From Silvibacterium dinghuense (GTDB lineage: Bacteria > Acidobacteriota > Terriglobia > Terriglobales > Acidobacteriaceae): 64,000 nt of DNA. Under the pieces are notes generated by a model. The model was not told where the DNA came from. It was given only the letters and a program-made list of their open reading frames with translations, and searched no databases. The position numbers were made by a program, and so were the translations under genes. This document shows, piece after piece, positions 1 through 8,683 of this stretch; the stretch's first letter is position 1, and every line of letters starts with the position of its first letter. The stretch covers positions 888,784 through 952,783 of the forward strand of contig NZ_SDMK01000002.1 in NCBI RefSeq assembly GCF_004123295.1, read 5' to 3'.

Positions 1-477
1 TTCCTTCGGAATCTCGACGCCGGTAAAGTAGCTCGCCAGCCCGGAGCGTGTCAGTTTGTCTGCCTGCTCGGCCTCTGCGCCTTTGGTCATCAGAATCAGC
101 CGGTGGCGGCTGGCCAGCTCCGGAATCGTCTCGGCGACACCCGGTAGCAGCTCAATCTCCTGATCTGCAATCGACTGTACGAAGCTCACAATCCGCTCAT
201 GCTTTTCCGGGGTGATGGACTCGCCGGAGAGCCGCTCGAAACAGGTCACCAGCGATTGCCGGAAACTGGTCAGCCCATACCCGTGCAGGCGTGTATTCTC
301 GCGCTCCACTTCGTTGAGCTTCTCCCGAACCTCTTCGCGGGAGTACTCATGGTGATCCACATAAGAGATAAATGCGGCAATCGAGCGCTCAAAATAGATA
401 TTGTTTTCCCAGAGGGTGTCGTCGGCGTCCACCAGCAGCGTCTGCCCCGATGCGTATTTCCGGAAGTCTGTCGACAT
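1..477 (-). CDS. HAD-superfamily hydrolase (C-terminus cut off by window edge)
   Basis: The reverse strand is open from an ATG at 477 to the window edge, giving 159 codons of a protein whose C-terminus lies outside the window. Near the N-terminus is the HAD motif I, DADDT at residues 17-21, where the first Asp is the nucleophile and the second the general acid/base. A helical cap region follows, and then a motif II-like stretch LILMTKGAEAEQADKL around residue 135, with the Thr expected to bind phosphate. The family hydrolyses phosphate esters in the cytoplasm; the substrate cannot be told from this fragment. The gene is divergent from the secreted protein at 686. The acidic motif III (which completes Mg2+ binding) is missing only because of the window edge. 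Confidence 0.8.
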   Translation of the reverse strand, partial: MSTDFRKYASGQTLLVDADDTLWENNIYFERSIAAFISYVDHHEYSREEVREKLNEVERENTRLHGYGLTSFRQSLVTCFERLSGESITPEKHERIVSFVQSIADQEIELLPGVAETIPELASRHRLILMTKGAEAEQADKLTRSGLASYFTGVEIPKE

Positions 478-685
478 GTGCTTCGAGCTTATCAAACGGC
501 TGCGAACGCCCTGAAGCAAAGGCTTCTCCCTCCCGCCAAACCATGTTGCATCTAAAAAATCACCGGATGAGGCCATCTTTTCCGGACGATACGGGTTTGT
601 ATGAACATCCGGCAGTGACCGGAGTGTTTTCGTTCCTGTATTACCAGGCTGCTCATAACGAGTGTCTTACGTTTTAACGAGGCTG

Positions 686-1741
686 ATGATACGAAAACTA
701 CAACTCTTTGCTGTATTTCTTTTCACCGTCGCCCTGCTCCCCTCCATGGCGAGAGCGGGAGATGTTGCCTTGCTTCTCGAAGAACCCTACGGCGAGTTCG
801 GGTTCTTTAATCCCACCGGCCACGCCGCGATCTACCTCAGCGACGTCTGCGCCGAAACGCCCACCCGGCTTCGCCGTTGCCAGCCGGGCGAGACCGGTGT
901 CGTCCTCAGCCGGTATCACGCCGTAGGCGGATACGATTGGCTCGCCGTACCGCTGATTCCCTACCTCTACGCCGTCGATGATCCCGAACAGATTCCTGAA
1001 TCCGCCGATCAGAAGATGGTGCTCCGTCTCCGCGACCGTTACCGCCGCCATCACCTTGCCGATATCGTGCCGGACGACCCAAAGCATGAGATCCCCAAGG
1101 GCGACTGGACCCAGCTCGTAGGCGAATCCTATGACCGCCGGATGTATGGCTTCGCGGTAAAAACGACAGAGGAACAGGACGGCGCGTTGATCGCCGAGTT
1201 CAACGACCGGGATAACACTTCACACTTCAACCTCTTTTTCCGCAACTGCGCCAACTTCTCCGAGGGCGTCATCAACTTTTACTACCCGCATGCCATCCAT
1301 CGGAACTTCATCGCCGACGCCGGCCTGATGACACCGAAGCAGGCAGCGCGCTCACTGAACAGTTACGCAAAGAAGCATCCGGAGATGGACCTGCGCACCT
1401 TTGTGATCCCGCAGGTGCCGGGCTCGATCCGGCGCAGCACGCCGGTGGATGGCGTTGTCGAATCGCTCGTCAAGAGCAAGAAATACGTGCTGCCGCTGGC
1501 TTTCCTGCATCCCGTAGTCACCGGCACTCTGGTCGCGGTCTACTGGGGCGATGGGCGCTTCCACCCTGACCCCAAGTCGGCGGTCTTCGAGCCGACCCGC
1601 GATGAAACGCCGGTGAGCGCCTCGACGCAAACTGCCAGCTCGCAACCTGTCAACATCACCGCGACCGTGGTTCCTGTTTCCACGACGTCCGGCGAAGCCA
1701 CCATCGTTCGCACCACATACCAGACCGGCGGGCAGAACTAA
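686..1741 (+). CDS. Secreted LRAT/NlpC-like (permuted papain-fold) protein of unknown function
   Basis: This 351-residue protein begins with a signal peptide (basic start, then a hydrophobic stretch ending near ALLPSMARA), so it should be exported. The ATG at 686 is chosen over an in-frame ATG at 662 because a GAGG sits just upstream and the signal peptide then starts directly. Two conserved-looking blocks stand out: GHAAIYLSDVC, with His46, and FFRNCANFSEGVINFYYP, with Cys188. A His-x-x-x-Tyr block before an Asn-Cys block is the arrangement in circularly permuted papain-fold (LRAT, NlpC/P60-like) enzymes. The assignment is inference from motifs only. The last ~50 residues are Thr/Ser/Val-rich low complexity. 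A good terminator follows. Confidence 0.7.
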   Translation: MIRKLQLFAVFLFTVALLPSMARAGDVALLLEEPYGEFGFFNPTGHAAIYLSDVCAETPTRLRRCQPGETGVVLSRYHAVGGYDWLAVPLIPYLYAVDDPEQIPESADQKMVLRLRDRYRRHHLADIVPDDPKHEIPKGDWTQLVGESYDRRMYGFAVKTTEEQDGALIAEFNDRDNTSHFNLFFRNCANFSEGVINFYYPHAIHRNFIADAGLMTPKQAARSLNSYAKKHPEMDLRTFVIPQVPGSIRRSTPVDGVVESLVKSKKYVLPLAFLHPVVTGTLVAVYWGDGRFHPDPKSAVFEPTRDETPVSASTQTASSQPVNITATVVPVSTTSGEATIVRTTYQTGGQN

Positions 1742-1770
1742 TTTCTCAAGACCAGGCTCTCAAGCACAAA

Positions 1771-1799
1771 ACGGCTCCGCGCTTGCGGAGCCGTTTTTA
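1771..1799. terminator. Bidirectional rho-independent terminator
   Basis: A perfect 10-bp stem (ACGGCTCCGC / GCGGAGCCGT) closes a GCTT loop and is followed by TTTTTAT on the plus strand and preceded by an A-run, so it can end both the gene at 686-1741 and the convergent bacilliredoxin gene at 1820-2245. Confidence 0.85.
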
Positions 1800-1819
1800 T
1801 TTGATTCGAAAGAAGAAGC

Positions 1820-2245
1820 TTACGCCGTGGTCTTCGCGCAGTATTCGTTGAAGGCGCGAGCCAGTTCGCCCGCAATGGCCGGCGCCGTGTTCGACTCGAT
1901 GACGAAGCGCTGCATCAGGTACACCAGCTTGCCGTCGCGCAGAATGGCCACAGCCGGCGAGGTCGGCGGATTGCCGTCGAAATACGAGCGGGCGCGCTCG
2001 GTGGCTTCGCGATCCTGACCGGCAAAGACCGTGATCGACTGATCGGGAACGACACTGTTCTGCAGAGCCAGACGCACGCCAGGGCGCATCTTACCCGCAG
2101 CGCAGCCGCAGATCGAGTTGACCACCAGCATCGTCGTGCCCGGCTGTGCCAGCGCTGCGTCGACGTCCGCCGGCGTGCGCGCTTCTTTGATGCCTACGCG
2201 CGTGAGCTCTTCACGCATCGGGATAACCATGATCTCGGGATACAT
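1820..2245 (-). CDS. BrxA/BrxB family bacilliredoxin
   Basis: The 141-residue protein matches the YphP/YqiW (DUF1094) family along its whole length, which is the usual size. The N-terminus MYPEIMVIPMREELTRVG is typical, and the redox motif CGC lies at residues 46-48 in VVNSICGCAAG. In Bacillus these proteins remove bacillithiol from oxidised protein thiols through the CGC motif; homologues also occur in diderms including Acidobacteriota. The fold is thioredoxin-like with a later GNPPTSPAVAILRDG strand region. It is cytoplasmic with no signal peptide. It lies 60 bp downstream of the rhamnosidase on the same strand and may share its transcript, without an obvious functional link. The thiol partner here is unknown. 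Confidence 0.9.
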   Translation of the reverse strand: MYPEIMVIPMREELTRVGIKEARTPADVDAALAQPGTTMLVVNSICGCAAGKMRPGVRLALQNSVVPDQSITVFAGQDREATERARSYFDGNPPTSPAVAILRDGKLVYLMQRFVIESNTAPAIAGELARAFNEYCAKTTA

Positions 2246-2305
2246 TGCGGGTTTGTTCCTCCAGCCGATAAAAATCGCTTTCCTGATTGTACAAGTATGG
2301 GCCAG

Positions 2306-4729
2306 TTATGGCGTATTGGCCGGCAGACTCAGCTCCTGCTCACCGGCATGCAGGGCATGCTCCTGCCCATTCCATACCAGGCTGCCCTCCAGTCCGGCCG
2401 GCAATGTAACCTTCGCCGTCCAGCCCTGGCCATGCCGCACATAAGCCACCTGGATCTCCCCATCGCCATGCGGCATCGCTGCTTCGAGATGGCTCAGCCC
2501 GCCAAGATGCGGTGCAATCCGCACCCGCCGGAAGCCCGGCGCATCCGGCGCAATCCCTGCGACCACGGTCAGCAGGTCGAAATTCGGACTCGCAGACCAC
2601 GCATGACAATCCGAGCGCGTCGGCTCCGGCATCTCCGCCCAGGTGCTCAGCCCCATCTTCAACATCTGCCGCCACGGCCCCAGTTGCTCGAGATAGAGAT
2701 CACCCACGCCGGCATGCACCATGGCCCGCGCAAGATAGAAGCGGAAGTAGAAACTCATCTGGGACATCGGCGGAACAGGCTTGCCATCCAGCGTGACTGC
2801 ATTTCTCTCCTGCGATGCCAGCACGCGCCGGATCACCTCGGCCAGCGATGCCTTCGGCGCCGTGTCCGTCAGCACAGCCAGCACATTCGCTTCCGTGCTG
2901 AAGCTCTTCTTCTCCGGCGTATCCGCATAAAGCCCCGATGCCGCATCGAAGCTCTCGCGATTCACCGCTTCCCTTGCCCGCTCGATCATCGCCTCATACT
3001 GCGCCGCCCGCTCGGCGCTGCCGAACTTCAGCTCCAGCTCCCGCGCCTCCTGCAGCGCTGCGACAAACTGCAGCGTGAGGAAGGTCGATCCCCCATCCGC
3101 ATCCTGTGGCGGCGTGCCGTACGGATAGCCGGAGGTCCAATCTCCGAACTCCCACCACAGCATCTTGCCCAGCAGCCCGTCGGGGCGCTGCCGCGCGGTA
3201 AACCAGTCCAGCACCGTGCGTGTGTGCGGAAGCATCTGCTTCACCAGCGCCTCATCGTCCACGTACATCCAGTAGTCGTGCACCATTCCCACCCACAGCA
3301 GCGAAAAGGGAGGAATGAGCTGAGGCATGCCCGAAGGGTACCGGCTCTCCGTGATGCCTTCCGGTGTCCGCGAGTCGTCAATGTTCTCAATCGCCTGCTT
3401 CGCCAGCCGGCTGTCCCCACTCATCGCATAGGAGATCAGAGCCTGAATGCGCGTGTCGCCGACATATTGCAACTGCTCCCAGTACGGCGCATCCATGTAT
3501 GTTTCATGCGCGCAGAGCCGCGCCGTGCGCCAGCCGGTTGCGAAGATCGCATCGAGCTGCGGAATATCGCCGTCGATCTTCGCCCGCTCCTCAAACGGAT
3601 ACGCGGTGAACCACGCCCGCAGTGCGTCGAGCTTCAGCGGCTGATCCTGCGTCGTCACATCCACCTGCAGATACCGCCATGTCCGCCACCACAAGGGTGA
3701 AAACCTGCGATGCTCGCCGCCATCGGGGAGAAATTCATCGGTGAGGCCCTGAATCTGCCTGCCCGCGGTCTCATTGCGATCGCCCTTGTTGCCCTGCGCG
3801 TCGTAAAGCGCCTCGGCATAGGTGATGTGGATGTCGGCGTCTCGCCCTCCGCTCGTGATGAGCTCGGGATACGCCGTCTGCAGCACACGATGATCGAGCA
3901 GCAGCTTCACATGCGTGTGCGCAGGAATCACCACCGGCATGCCGGGGAAGGCCTTCGCTCCCGCCAGTTCACCCTCGACACGCACCACCACGCCTGCGTC
4001 CGTCAGCCGATGCTCCATCGGAGGCAGCTCATCCGGAACCAGCTCCCAGGCTGTCGGCGCGTCTAAAGCCTCTCGCGTCGCCGCGTGCCCGATCGGCTCC
4101 GCCGTCTGCCATGTTGCTGCCGACTCCTCCGCATCCCAACGCCAGTCGAGCACCCGGCCGTCGATACGCTCGGATGGTCCAGCGCCAAAGTAGCCCGCCG
4201 AGGAATTCAGCTTCGTCTCGGCGCGGCCCTGTTCTTCGTGCACCTGCCATGCCGAGCCCGTATCCACTGCATCCTCGGCAGCCGTGTCTCCCTGCATCAG
4301 GAAGCCGGTGCGATAGCTCATCTGCGCCACCGGCGCATCCGTGCCGAAATTCCACACCAGCGCGGCCAGGGTGTTTTTTCCCGCATGCAGCAGCGGCGCC
4401 AGATCAACGGTTTCGAAGCGCCAGTGAAAGACGTCGCCGCGTGCCGGACCTTCCGCCGCATACTGCCCGTTCACATGCAGCAGATAGCGGTTATCGCCCG
4501 AAACATGCACCCAGTAATGCGCGGGGACGGCGGCCAGCGTGATCTGCCTGCGGAAGACATACACCCCGGGATCGCGCGCCGGCGCCCCAGGACAGGTAAC
4601 CCACTCCGCAGGCCAGTGCGCTGCCATCAGCCGGCTATCGAGAGGCCGAGGAGTATCCTGCAGGCCAAAAGCTACGGACCCACTCGAGAGCAGCAAGGCA
4701 GAAAGACAGCGCAACCAGAAGAATTTCAT
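2306..4729 (-). CDS. Secreted GH78 alpha-L-rhamnosidase-like glycoside hydrolase
   Basis: This 807-residue protein has an N-terminal signal peptide (MKFFWLRCLSALLLSSGSVAFG). Residues ~50-130 form a carbohydrate-binding beta-sandwich of the kind found in rhamnosidases (HYWVHVSGDNRYLLHVNG, then a WRFETVDLAPLLHAGKN block). The (alpha/alpha)6 catalytic barrel follows from about residue 375, with the family signature YMDAPYWEQLQYVGDTR at 411-427; Glu418 and Asp425 are candidate catalytic or binding acids. A C-terminal beta-sandwich ends the protein. GH78 enzymes remove terminal alpha-L-rhamnose from plant glycosides, pectin or bacterial polysaccharides. Export suggests use on environmental polysaccharide. 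No other carbohydrate-degradation gene or SusCD pair is adjacent, so the substrate remains open. Confidence 0.88.
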   Translation of the reverse strand: MKFFWLRCLSALLLSSGSVAFGLQDTPRPLDSRLMAAHWPAEWVTCPGAPARDPGVYVFRRQITLAAVPAHYWVHVSGDNRYLLHVNGQYAAEGPARGDVFHWRFETVDLAPLLHAGKNTLAALVWNFGTDAPVAQMSYRTGFLMQGDTAAEDAVDTGSAWQVHEEQGRAETKLNSSAGYFGAGPSERIDGRVLDWRWDAEESAATWQTAEPIGHAATREALDAPTAWELVPDELPPMEHRLTDAGVVVRVEGELAGAKAFPGMPVVIPAHTHVKLLLDHRVLQTAYPELITSGGRDADIHITYAEALYDAQGNKGDRNETAGRQIQGLTDEFLPDGGEHRRFSPLWWRTWRYLQVDVTTQDQPLKLDALRAWFTAYPFEERAKIDGDIPQLDAIFATGWRTARLCAHETYMDAPYWEQLQYVGDTRIQALISYAMSGDSRLAKQAIENIDDSRTPEGITESRYPSGMPQLIPPFSLLWVGMVHDYWMYVDDEALVKQMLPHTRTVLDWFTARQRPDGLLGKMLWWEFGDWTSGYPYGTPPQDADGGSTFLTLQFVAALQEARELELKFGSAERAAQYEAMIERAREAVNRESFDAASGLYADTPEKKSFSTEANVLAVLTDTAPKASLAEVIRRVLASQERNAVTLDGKPVPPMSQMSFYFRFYLARAMVHAGVGDLYLEQLGPWRQMLKMGLSTWAEMPEPTRSDCHAWSASPNFDLLTVVAGIAPDAPGFRRVRIAPHLGGLSHLEAAMPHGDGEIQVAYVRHGQGWTAKVTLPAGLEGSLVWNGQEHALHAGEQELSLPANTP

Positions 4730-4776
4730 ACCCGGCCATCCTAGAAGAAAATCCGTAATGCCGGCACATATCGAAC

Positions 4777-4829
4777 GCGATCAGCAGGAGCGAAGACCGA
4801 AGGCGAATCGCTCTACGCGAAGCAGTCGG
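4777..4829 (+). repeat. Dispersed intergenic repeat, family B copy 1
   Basis: This ~50-bp sequence (core GGAGCGAAGACCGAAGGCGA, then CTCTACGCGAAGCAG) is closely similar to stretches at 7189-7239 and 17266-17319. All three lie between genes. They look like copies of a small genome-wide repeat rather than coding sequence. Confidence 0.6.
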
Positions 4830-4881
4830 GTATGCTCTCGTGTAACCCGGTTTTCATCTCCATCGCAAACGAGGTTCCCAC

Positions 4882-7041
4882 TTGCGCCGTTCTCTGCCCG
4901 CTCGCCGCTCTCTCCTCATTGCCGCCACCACTGCTCTGCTTCCCATCGCGCTCACCGCGCAAACGGCCCTCACCCCGCCTGACTCCGTCTTCGGCTACAA
5001 GGATTTCTCCACGCAGGCAAAGATCGACCAGACCTTCCTGGCTGTACCCGATGCAAAGCTCGCCGGCGAGGAGTTGAAGACGCTCACCGCCGTGCCGCAT
5101 ATCGCATCCTCCAAAGAGGACTACGCCACTGCGCAGTACGTCGCCAAAAAGTTCAAGGCCGCGGGTCTCGAGACGACGATCGTCCCCTACAAGGTGTGGC
5201 TGAACCTGCCCGCCGAGTCGAAAATCACCGCCACCACCGCCGACGGCAAGCCGCTCATGTCCGGCCCCACGCCTGAGCACGTCTCGCACGATCCCTTCCA
5301 GGACGATCCCCGCGTGATCATGCCCTTCAACGGCTCGTCGGCCTCGGGCGACGTGACCGCCGACGTGGTCTACGCCAATTACGGCCGTCCCGAAGACTTC
5401 CAGAAGCTCGCCGATGCCGGCATCGATATTGCCGGCAAGATCGTCATCGTCCGCTACGGCATGAATTTCCGCGGCGTCAAGGCCTACATCGCGCAGGAGA
5501 AGCACGCCGCCGGCCTCGTCATTTACTCCGACCCCGCCGACGACGGCTACTTCCGCGGCGACAAATATCCCAACGGCCCCTACCGCCCGGACACCGGCGT
5601 GCAGCGCGGCTCCATCCAGTACATGTTCAAGTACCCCGGCGACCCGACAACGCCCGGTATTGCTTCGACGCCCGACCTTCCCATGTCGAAGCGCATTCCT
5701 CCCTCGCAGGCCACCAGCCAGCCGACCATCCCGTCGATCCCCATCTCCTACCATGATGCGGCGCCCATCCTCGAGGCCATGAAAGGTGCAACCGTGCCCC
5801 ACGGATGGCAGGGCGCGTTGCCCTTCACCTATCACCTCGGCGGTGCGGGCGCGGTCAAGGTCCACCTCGTCCTCAAGCAGGACTACCAGTACCGCACCAT
5901 CTGGGACGTCATCGGCAAGATTCCCGGCACCGAGGCGCCGAACGACTGGGTCGTCGCCGGCAACCATCGCGACGCCTGGGTCTACGGCGCCGTCGACCCA
6001 AACAGTGGCACCGCCGCCATGCTCGAATCGGTGCATGGCATCGGCGAGCTGCTGAAGCAGGGATGGAGGCCCAGGCGCACCATCGTCTTCGCCAGCTGGG
6101 ATGCAGAGGAGGAAGGCCTCATCGGCTCGACCGAGTGGGCCGAAGGCCACGCAGACGAACTCGCGCACGCCGTCGCCTACTTCAACACCGACGTCGGCGT
6201 TTCCGGCCCCAACTTCGATGCCAGCGCCGTGCCCTCGCTTAAGGAATTCATTCGCCAGGTCACGAAAGAAGTACCGAGCCCCAAGGGAGGCAGCGTCTAC
6301 GACCAGTGGAAGAAGCAGCAGGACCAGCGCCCGGCGCTCGGCGTGCAGGAACATGCCTCGAAGGAATCCGCGCATCTCGACAACGATGTCGAGATCGGAG
6401 ATCTTGGCTCAGGCTCCGACTTCACACCGTTCATCCAGCACCTTGGCGTGCCTTCGTCCGATATCGGCTCGGGCGGTCCCTACGGCGTCTACCACTCGGT
6501 CTTTGATAACTACGCCTGGTTCACCATGAACGCCGACCCCACCTTCGTCTACGAACAGGAAATGGCGCGTGTCTTCGGTCTCGAAGTGCTGCATATGGCC
6601 GACGCCGACGTGCTGCCTTACGACTACGTGACCTACGCCCGTGAGATCGAGGAATACATCGGCGCCGCGAAGAAGAAGGCGCAGACTGAGGGTCTCACTC
6701 TCGACACCTCCGCCGCCGAAGACGCGACGAAGCAGTTTCTCGCAGCGGCTAAGGCGATCAAGGCAAAGCAGGATCACCCCTCCGGTAACGACGCTGCTCT
6801 CAACACCAGCCTCCGCGCCACTGAAGGCGACTTCCTCTCTGCCGCCGGCCTGCCCAACCGCCCGTGGTTCAAGCACACCGTCTACGCGCCCGGCGAATAC
6901 ACCGGCTACGCGGCCGTCGTCATCCCCGGCGTAAACGAGGCGCTCGACGCGAAGAAGGCCGAGCAGGCCCAGGCGCAGCTGGCCGTGTTGACCGAGGCCA
7001 TCCAGCGTGCCGCGGCCACACTCGAAAAGGCCGGAGAATAG
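4882..7041 (+). CDS. Secreted M28 family metallopeptidase, glutamate carboxypeptidase II/PSMA-like
   Basis: The 719-residue protein starts at a TTG with GAGGT 7 bases upstream and has a signal peptide ending near ALTAQ. The architecture follows the PSMA/transferrin-receptor group: a PA (protease-associated) insert at roughly 140-310, the M28 di-zinc peptidase at 340-570 and a transferrin-receptor-like dimerisation domain at the C-terminus. Expected zinc and catalytic residues are visible: His362 (GNHRDAW), Asp372, Glu399/Glu400 (WDAEEEG), Asp437 (YFNTDV), and a later His in VYHSVFDNY. The family cleaves C-terminal residues from short peptides. It probably works in the periplasm or outside the cell to scavenge peptides. 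It is transcribed alone. Confidence 0.92.
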   Translation: MRRSLPARRSLLIAATTALLPIALTAQTALTPPDSVFGYKDFSTQAKIDQTFLAVPDAKLAGEELKTLTAVPHIASSKEDYATAQYVAKKFKAAGLETTIVPYKVWLNLPAESKITATTADGKPLMSGPTPEHVSHDPFQDDPRVIMPFNGSSASGDVTADVVYANYGRPEDFQKLADAGIDIAGKIVIVRYGMNFRGVKAYIAQEKHAAGLVIYSDPADDGYFRGDKYPNGPYRPDTGVQRGSIQYMFKYPGDPTTPGIASTPDLPMSKRIPPSQATSQPTIPSIPISYHDAAPILEAMKGATVPHGWQGALPFTYHLGGAGAVKVHLVLKQDYQYRTIWDVIGKIPGTEAPNDWVVAGNHRDAWVYGAVDPNSGTAAMLESVHGIGELLKQGWRPRRTIVFASWDAEEEGLIGSTEWAEGHADELAHAVAYFNTDVGVSGPNFDASAVPSLKEFIRQVTKEVPSPKGGSVYDQWKKQQDQRPALGVQEHASKESAHLDNDVEIGDLGSGSDFTPFIQHLGVPSSDIGSGGPYGVYHSVFDNYAWFTMNADPTFVYEQEMARVFGLEVLHMADADVLPYDYVTYAREIEEYIGAAKKKAQTEGLTLDTSAAEDATKQFLAAAKAIKAKQDHPSGNDAALNTSLRATEGDFLSAAGLPNRPWFKHTVYAPGEYTGYAAVVIPGVNEALDAKKAEQAQAQLAVLTEAIQRAAATLEKAGE

Positions 7042-7055
7042 CAGGAAACACCCAA

Positions 7056-7155
7056 GGGTGCCCCACCCATGACAGCTTTTGTCATGGGTGGGTCTCACAC
7101 GAATCCCAACCAGAGCCTCATCACCGGGTGCCCCATGTCTCGCCGTTGAGACATG
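7056..7155. repeat. Tandem pair of GGGTGCCCCA hairpin elements
   Basis: GGGTGCCCCA occurs at 7056-7065 and again at 7126-7135. The first runs into a perfect 12-bp stem, CCCACCCATGAC (7062-7073) with GTCATGGGTGGG (7081-7092) and a 7-base loop. The second runs into CATGTCTC (7134-7141) with GAGACATG (7148-7155). Neither has a U-tract, so they look like repeat elements rather than terminators. Confidence 0.65.
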
Positions 7156-7188
7156 AGTGCTTCTCTGTTCGAAAAACAAACCTGAATC

Positions 7189-7239
7189 GCGACCGGCGGG
7201 AGCACAGGCCGAAGGCGGGTCGCGCGGCGCGCAGCCGCG
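7189..7239 (+). repeat. Dispersed intergenic repeat, family B copy 2
   Basis: The core GGGAGCACAGGCCGAAGGCG aligns with 4777-4829 and 17266-17319. This copy has diverged toward its 3' end (GCGCGGCGCGCAGCCGCG). Confidence 0.55.
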
Positions 7240-7416
7240 AAAAATCTTCTCTTTCCCTCTTGCAACCAAACGCGGACCATTTTAGTCTTATTTTAGGTCG
7301 GGACGGCCGCGGCAGTCTTTTGGCGAAGCGCCGCGGTTGCCCTGAGAGATCGACGATAACGGCTGGCGGTGCCCTTCGGGCGCTCCCGCGGTGTCGTTCG
7401 CGCAGGAGAAGCTCGG

Positions 7417-8040
7417 ATGAGCGATCGGAAAAAATTCAAGATCCAGCGTGCGCTGGGAATCGAGCTCCCGGGGCTGGGCAAGCCCGGAGCACTGGAAAAG
7501 CGGAACTCCCCCCCGGGACAGCACGGCCGCCTCAAGAAACGCAGCAAGAGCCAGTTTGCGCTGCAGCTCATGGAAAAGCAGAAGCTGCTCTTCCACTATG
7601 GCCTGCGTGAGGAGCAGCTCCGCCGCTTCGTACGCAAGGCGCGCAGCCTGAATACGGCCAACTGGATCGAGAGCCTCATCGGCCTGCTCGAACGCCGCCT
7701 CGACAACGTCGTCTTCCGCCTCGGCTTTGCGCGCAGCATTTCTGCCGCCCGCCAGCTGGTTTCGCACGGACACGTGACCGTCAATGGCCGCCGCCAGACC
7801 ATCGGCTCCATGGTGCTCCGTCCCGGCGAGGTCGTCTCGCTCTCCGAGCGTGGCCTGCAGATGGACGTCGTGCAGACATCGCTGCGCGCGCCGCGGCTCA
7901 CGATGCCGTCTTTTCTTCAGTACCAGAATCCTTCCACGCCGGATCGTGGCGTGGTGTTGTCCATCCCGGGAACAGCGCATGTGCCCTTCGAATTCAACAG
8001 CAACCAGGTCGCCGAGTACTACGCCAAGCGCGGCGTTTAA
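7417..8040 (+). CDS. rpsD: 30S ribosomal protein S4, stand-alone cysteine-free paralogue
   Basis: The start at 7417 is preceded by AGGAG at a good distance, giving 207 residues, the normal S4 size. The S4 N-terminal domain is recognisable (NSPPGQHG, then FALQLMEKQKLLFHYGLREEQLRRF), followed by the S4 RNA-binding domain (LERRLDNVVFRLGF, then ARQLVSHGHVTVNG). S4 nucleates 16S rRNA assembly and in some bacteria represses its own operon. The first ~30 residues differ from the usual ARY-GP-K start, and no zinc-knuckle cysteines are present, so this is a zinc-independent type. It is not beside rpsM-rpsK-rpoA-rplQ, which suggests a second copy, though whether another rpsD exists is not visible here. 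Confidence 0.9.
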   Translation: MSDRKKFKIQRALGIELPGLGKPGALEKRNSPPGQHGRLKKRSKSQFALQLMEKQKLLFHYGLREEQLRRFVRKARSLNTANWIESLIGLLERRLDNVVFRLGFARSISAARQLVSHGHVTVNGRRQTIGSMVLRPGEVVSLSERGLQMDVVQTSLRAPRLTMPSFLQYQNPSTPDRGVVLSIPGTAHVPFEFNSNQVAEYYAKRGV

Positions 8041-8111
8041 ACGCAGGTCCACCCCAGGTCGCGCGCGGGCGCGGCGTGTCTTCCACCGCGAACCGAAAAG
8101 CAGGAGTAGAG

Positions 8112-8354
8112 ATGAACGACTTCAACGTGATTCTGGCGGACTTGCCCGGCCTGGGCCGCGTGCGGGTATGCGACTGCAACTCCATCCATGTCAGCGTGGG
8201 ACCAGTAACCCTGAATCTTTCGCCTGAGGCCTTTGCGCAGGCGGCAGCCATGTTCGGAGACGCCATGCGCCGCTACGCCAAGCTGCTGGAGTCCCAGATG
8301 GCGACCAGTCCAGGCAGCTTTCCTGCCGCAAAAACCAGCCTCGTAACCCACTAG
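8112..8354 (+). CDS. Small conserved-looking hypothetical protein
   Basis: An 80-residue ORF begins at an ATG 6 bases after an AGGAG-like site, 71 bp downstream of the S4 gene on the same strand, so the two may be cotranscribed. The sequence starts MNDFNVILADLPGLGRVRVC and continues with a beta-rich segment (SIHVSVGPVTLNLSPEAF) and an amphipathic helix (AQAAAMFGDAMRRYAKLLES). There is no signal peptide or membrane segment. I do not recognise the family. The good ribosome-binding site and ordinary codon use favour a real gene. Confidence 0.6.
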   Translation: MNDFNVILADLPGLGRVRVCDCNSIHVSVGPVTLNLSPEAFAQAAAMFGDAMRRYAKLLESQMATSPGSFPAAKTSLVTH

Positions 8355-8386
8355 GTCGTATCCACATAGAGCAATAGAAAAATGGT

Positions 8387-8536
8387 GTCATTTCGACCGG
8401 AGCAGGACAGCTTCATCGTCCTGCGCAGCGGAGAAACCTGCGGTTCTACCTGTACCGGCAAAACCGCAGGTTCCTCCACTCCGCTTCGCTCCGGTCGGAA
8501 TGACAAAGTAAGAAGGAGGCTCCGGTCGGGATGACA
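8387..8536. repeat. Palindromic dispersed repeat, family A
   Basis: The left arm, GTCATTTCGACCGGAGC... to ACCTGCGGTT (8387-8445), is inverted as AACCGCAGGT... to CCGGTCGGAATGAC (8462-8504). A third partial copy, CTCCGGTCGGGATGACAA, follows at 8519-8536. The same core, GTCATCCCGACCGGAGCGGA, is found at 17168. The unit can fold into a long hairpin with the arms paired. Confidence 0.75.
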
Positions 8537-8683
8537 ACGATAAGGGTACGTTCTTTACTTTCAGACCATCTCTATAGGGATACAACCTAACGCCTTCTCC
8601 CCTCTGGCCAGATGCGGACTTGAGGGGAGAATGCGAAATATCCCCGCCCCATGGCCATCCCACGAGGCCATAGTTCCTCAGAA

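Larger units (their letters stand above)
7042..7416. other. 375-bp gene-free region with hairpins and dispersed repeats, upstream of S4
   Basis: I find no credible gene here. The left half holds two hairpins introduced by the same GGGTGCCCCA sequence and one family B repeat. The right half (about 7275-7416) is the leader of the S4 gene. It contains GC-rich inverted segments but no promoter or known riboregulator that I can name. Confidence 0.6.

Noticed and set aside
2297-3700. 467-codon plus-strand ORF opposite the rhamnosidase
   Set aside because: Arg/His/Pro-rich translation without any domain, typical of the antisense frame of a GC-rich gene; the GH78 frame explains the region.
4813-6375. 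520-codon minus-strand ORF
   Set aside because: Gly/Val/Arg-rich antisense of the M28 peptidase, whose catalytic motifs are intact.
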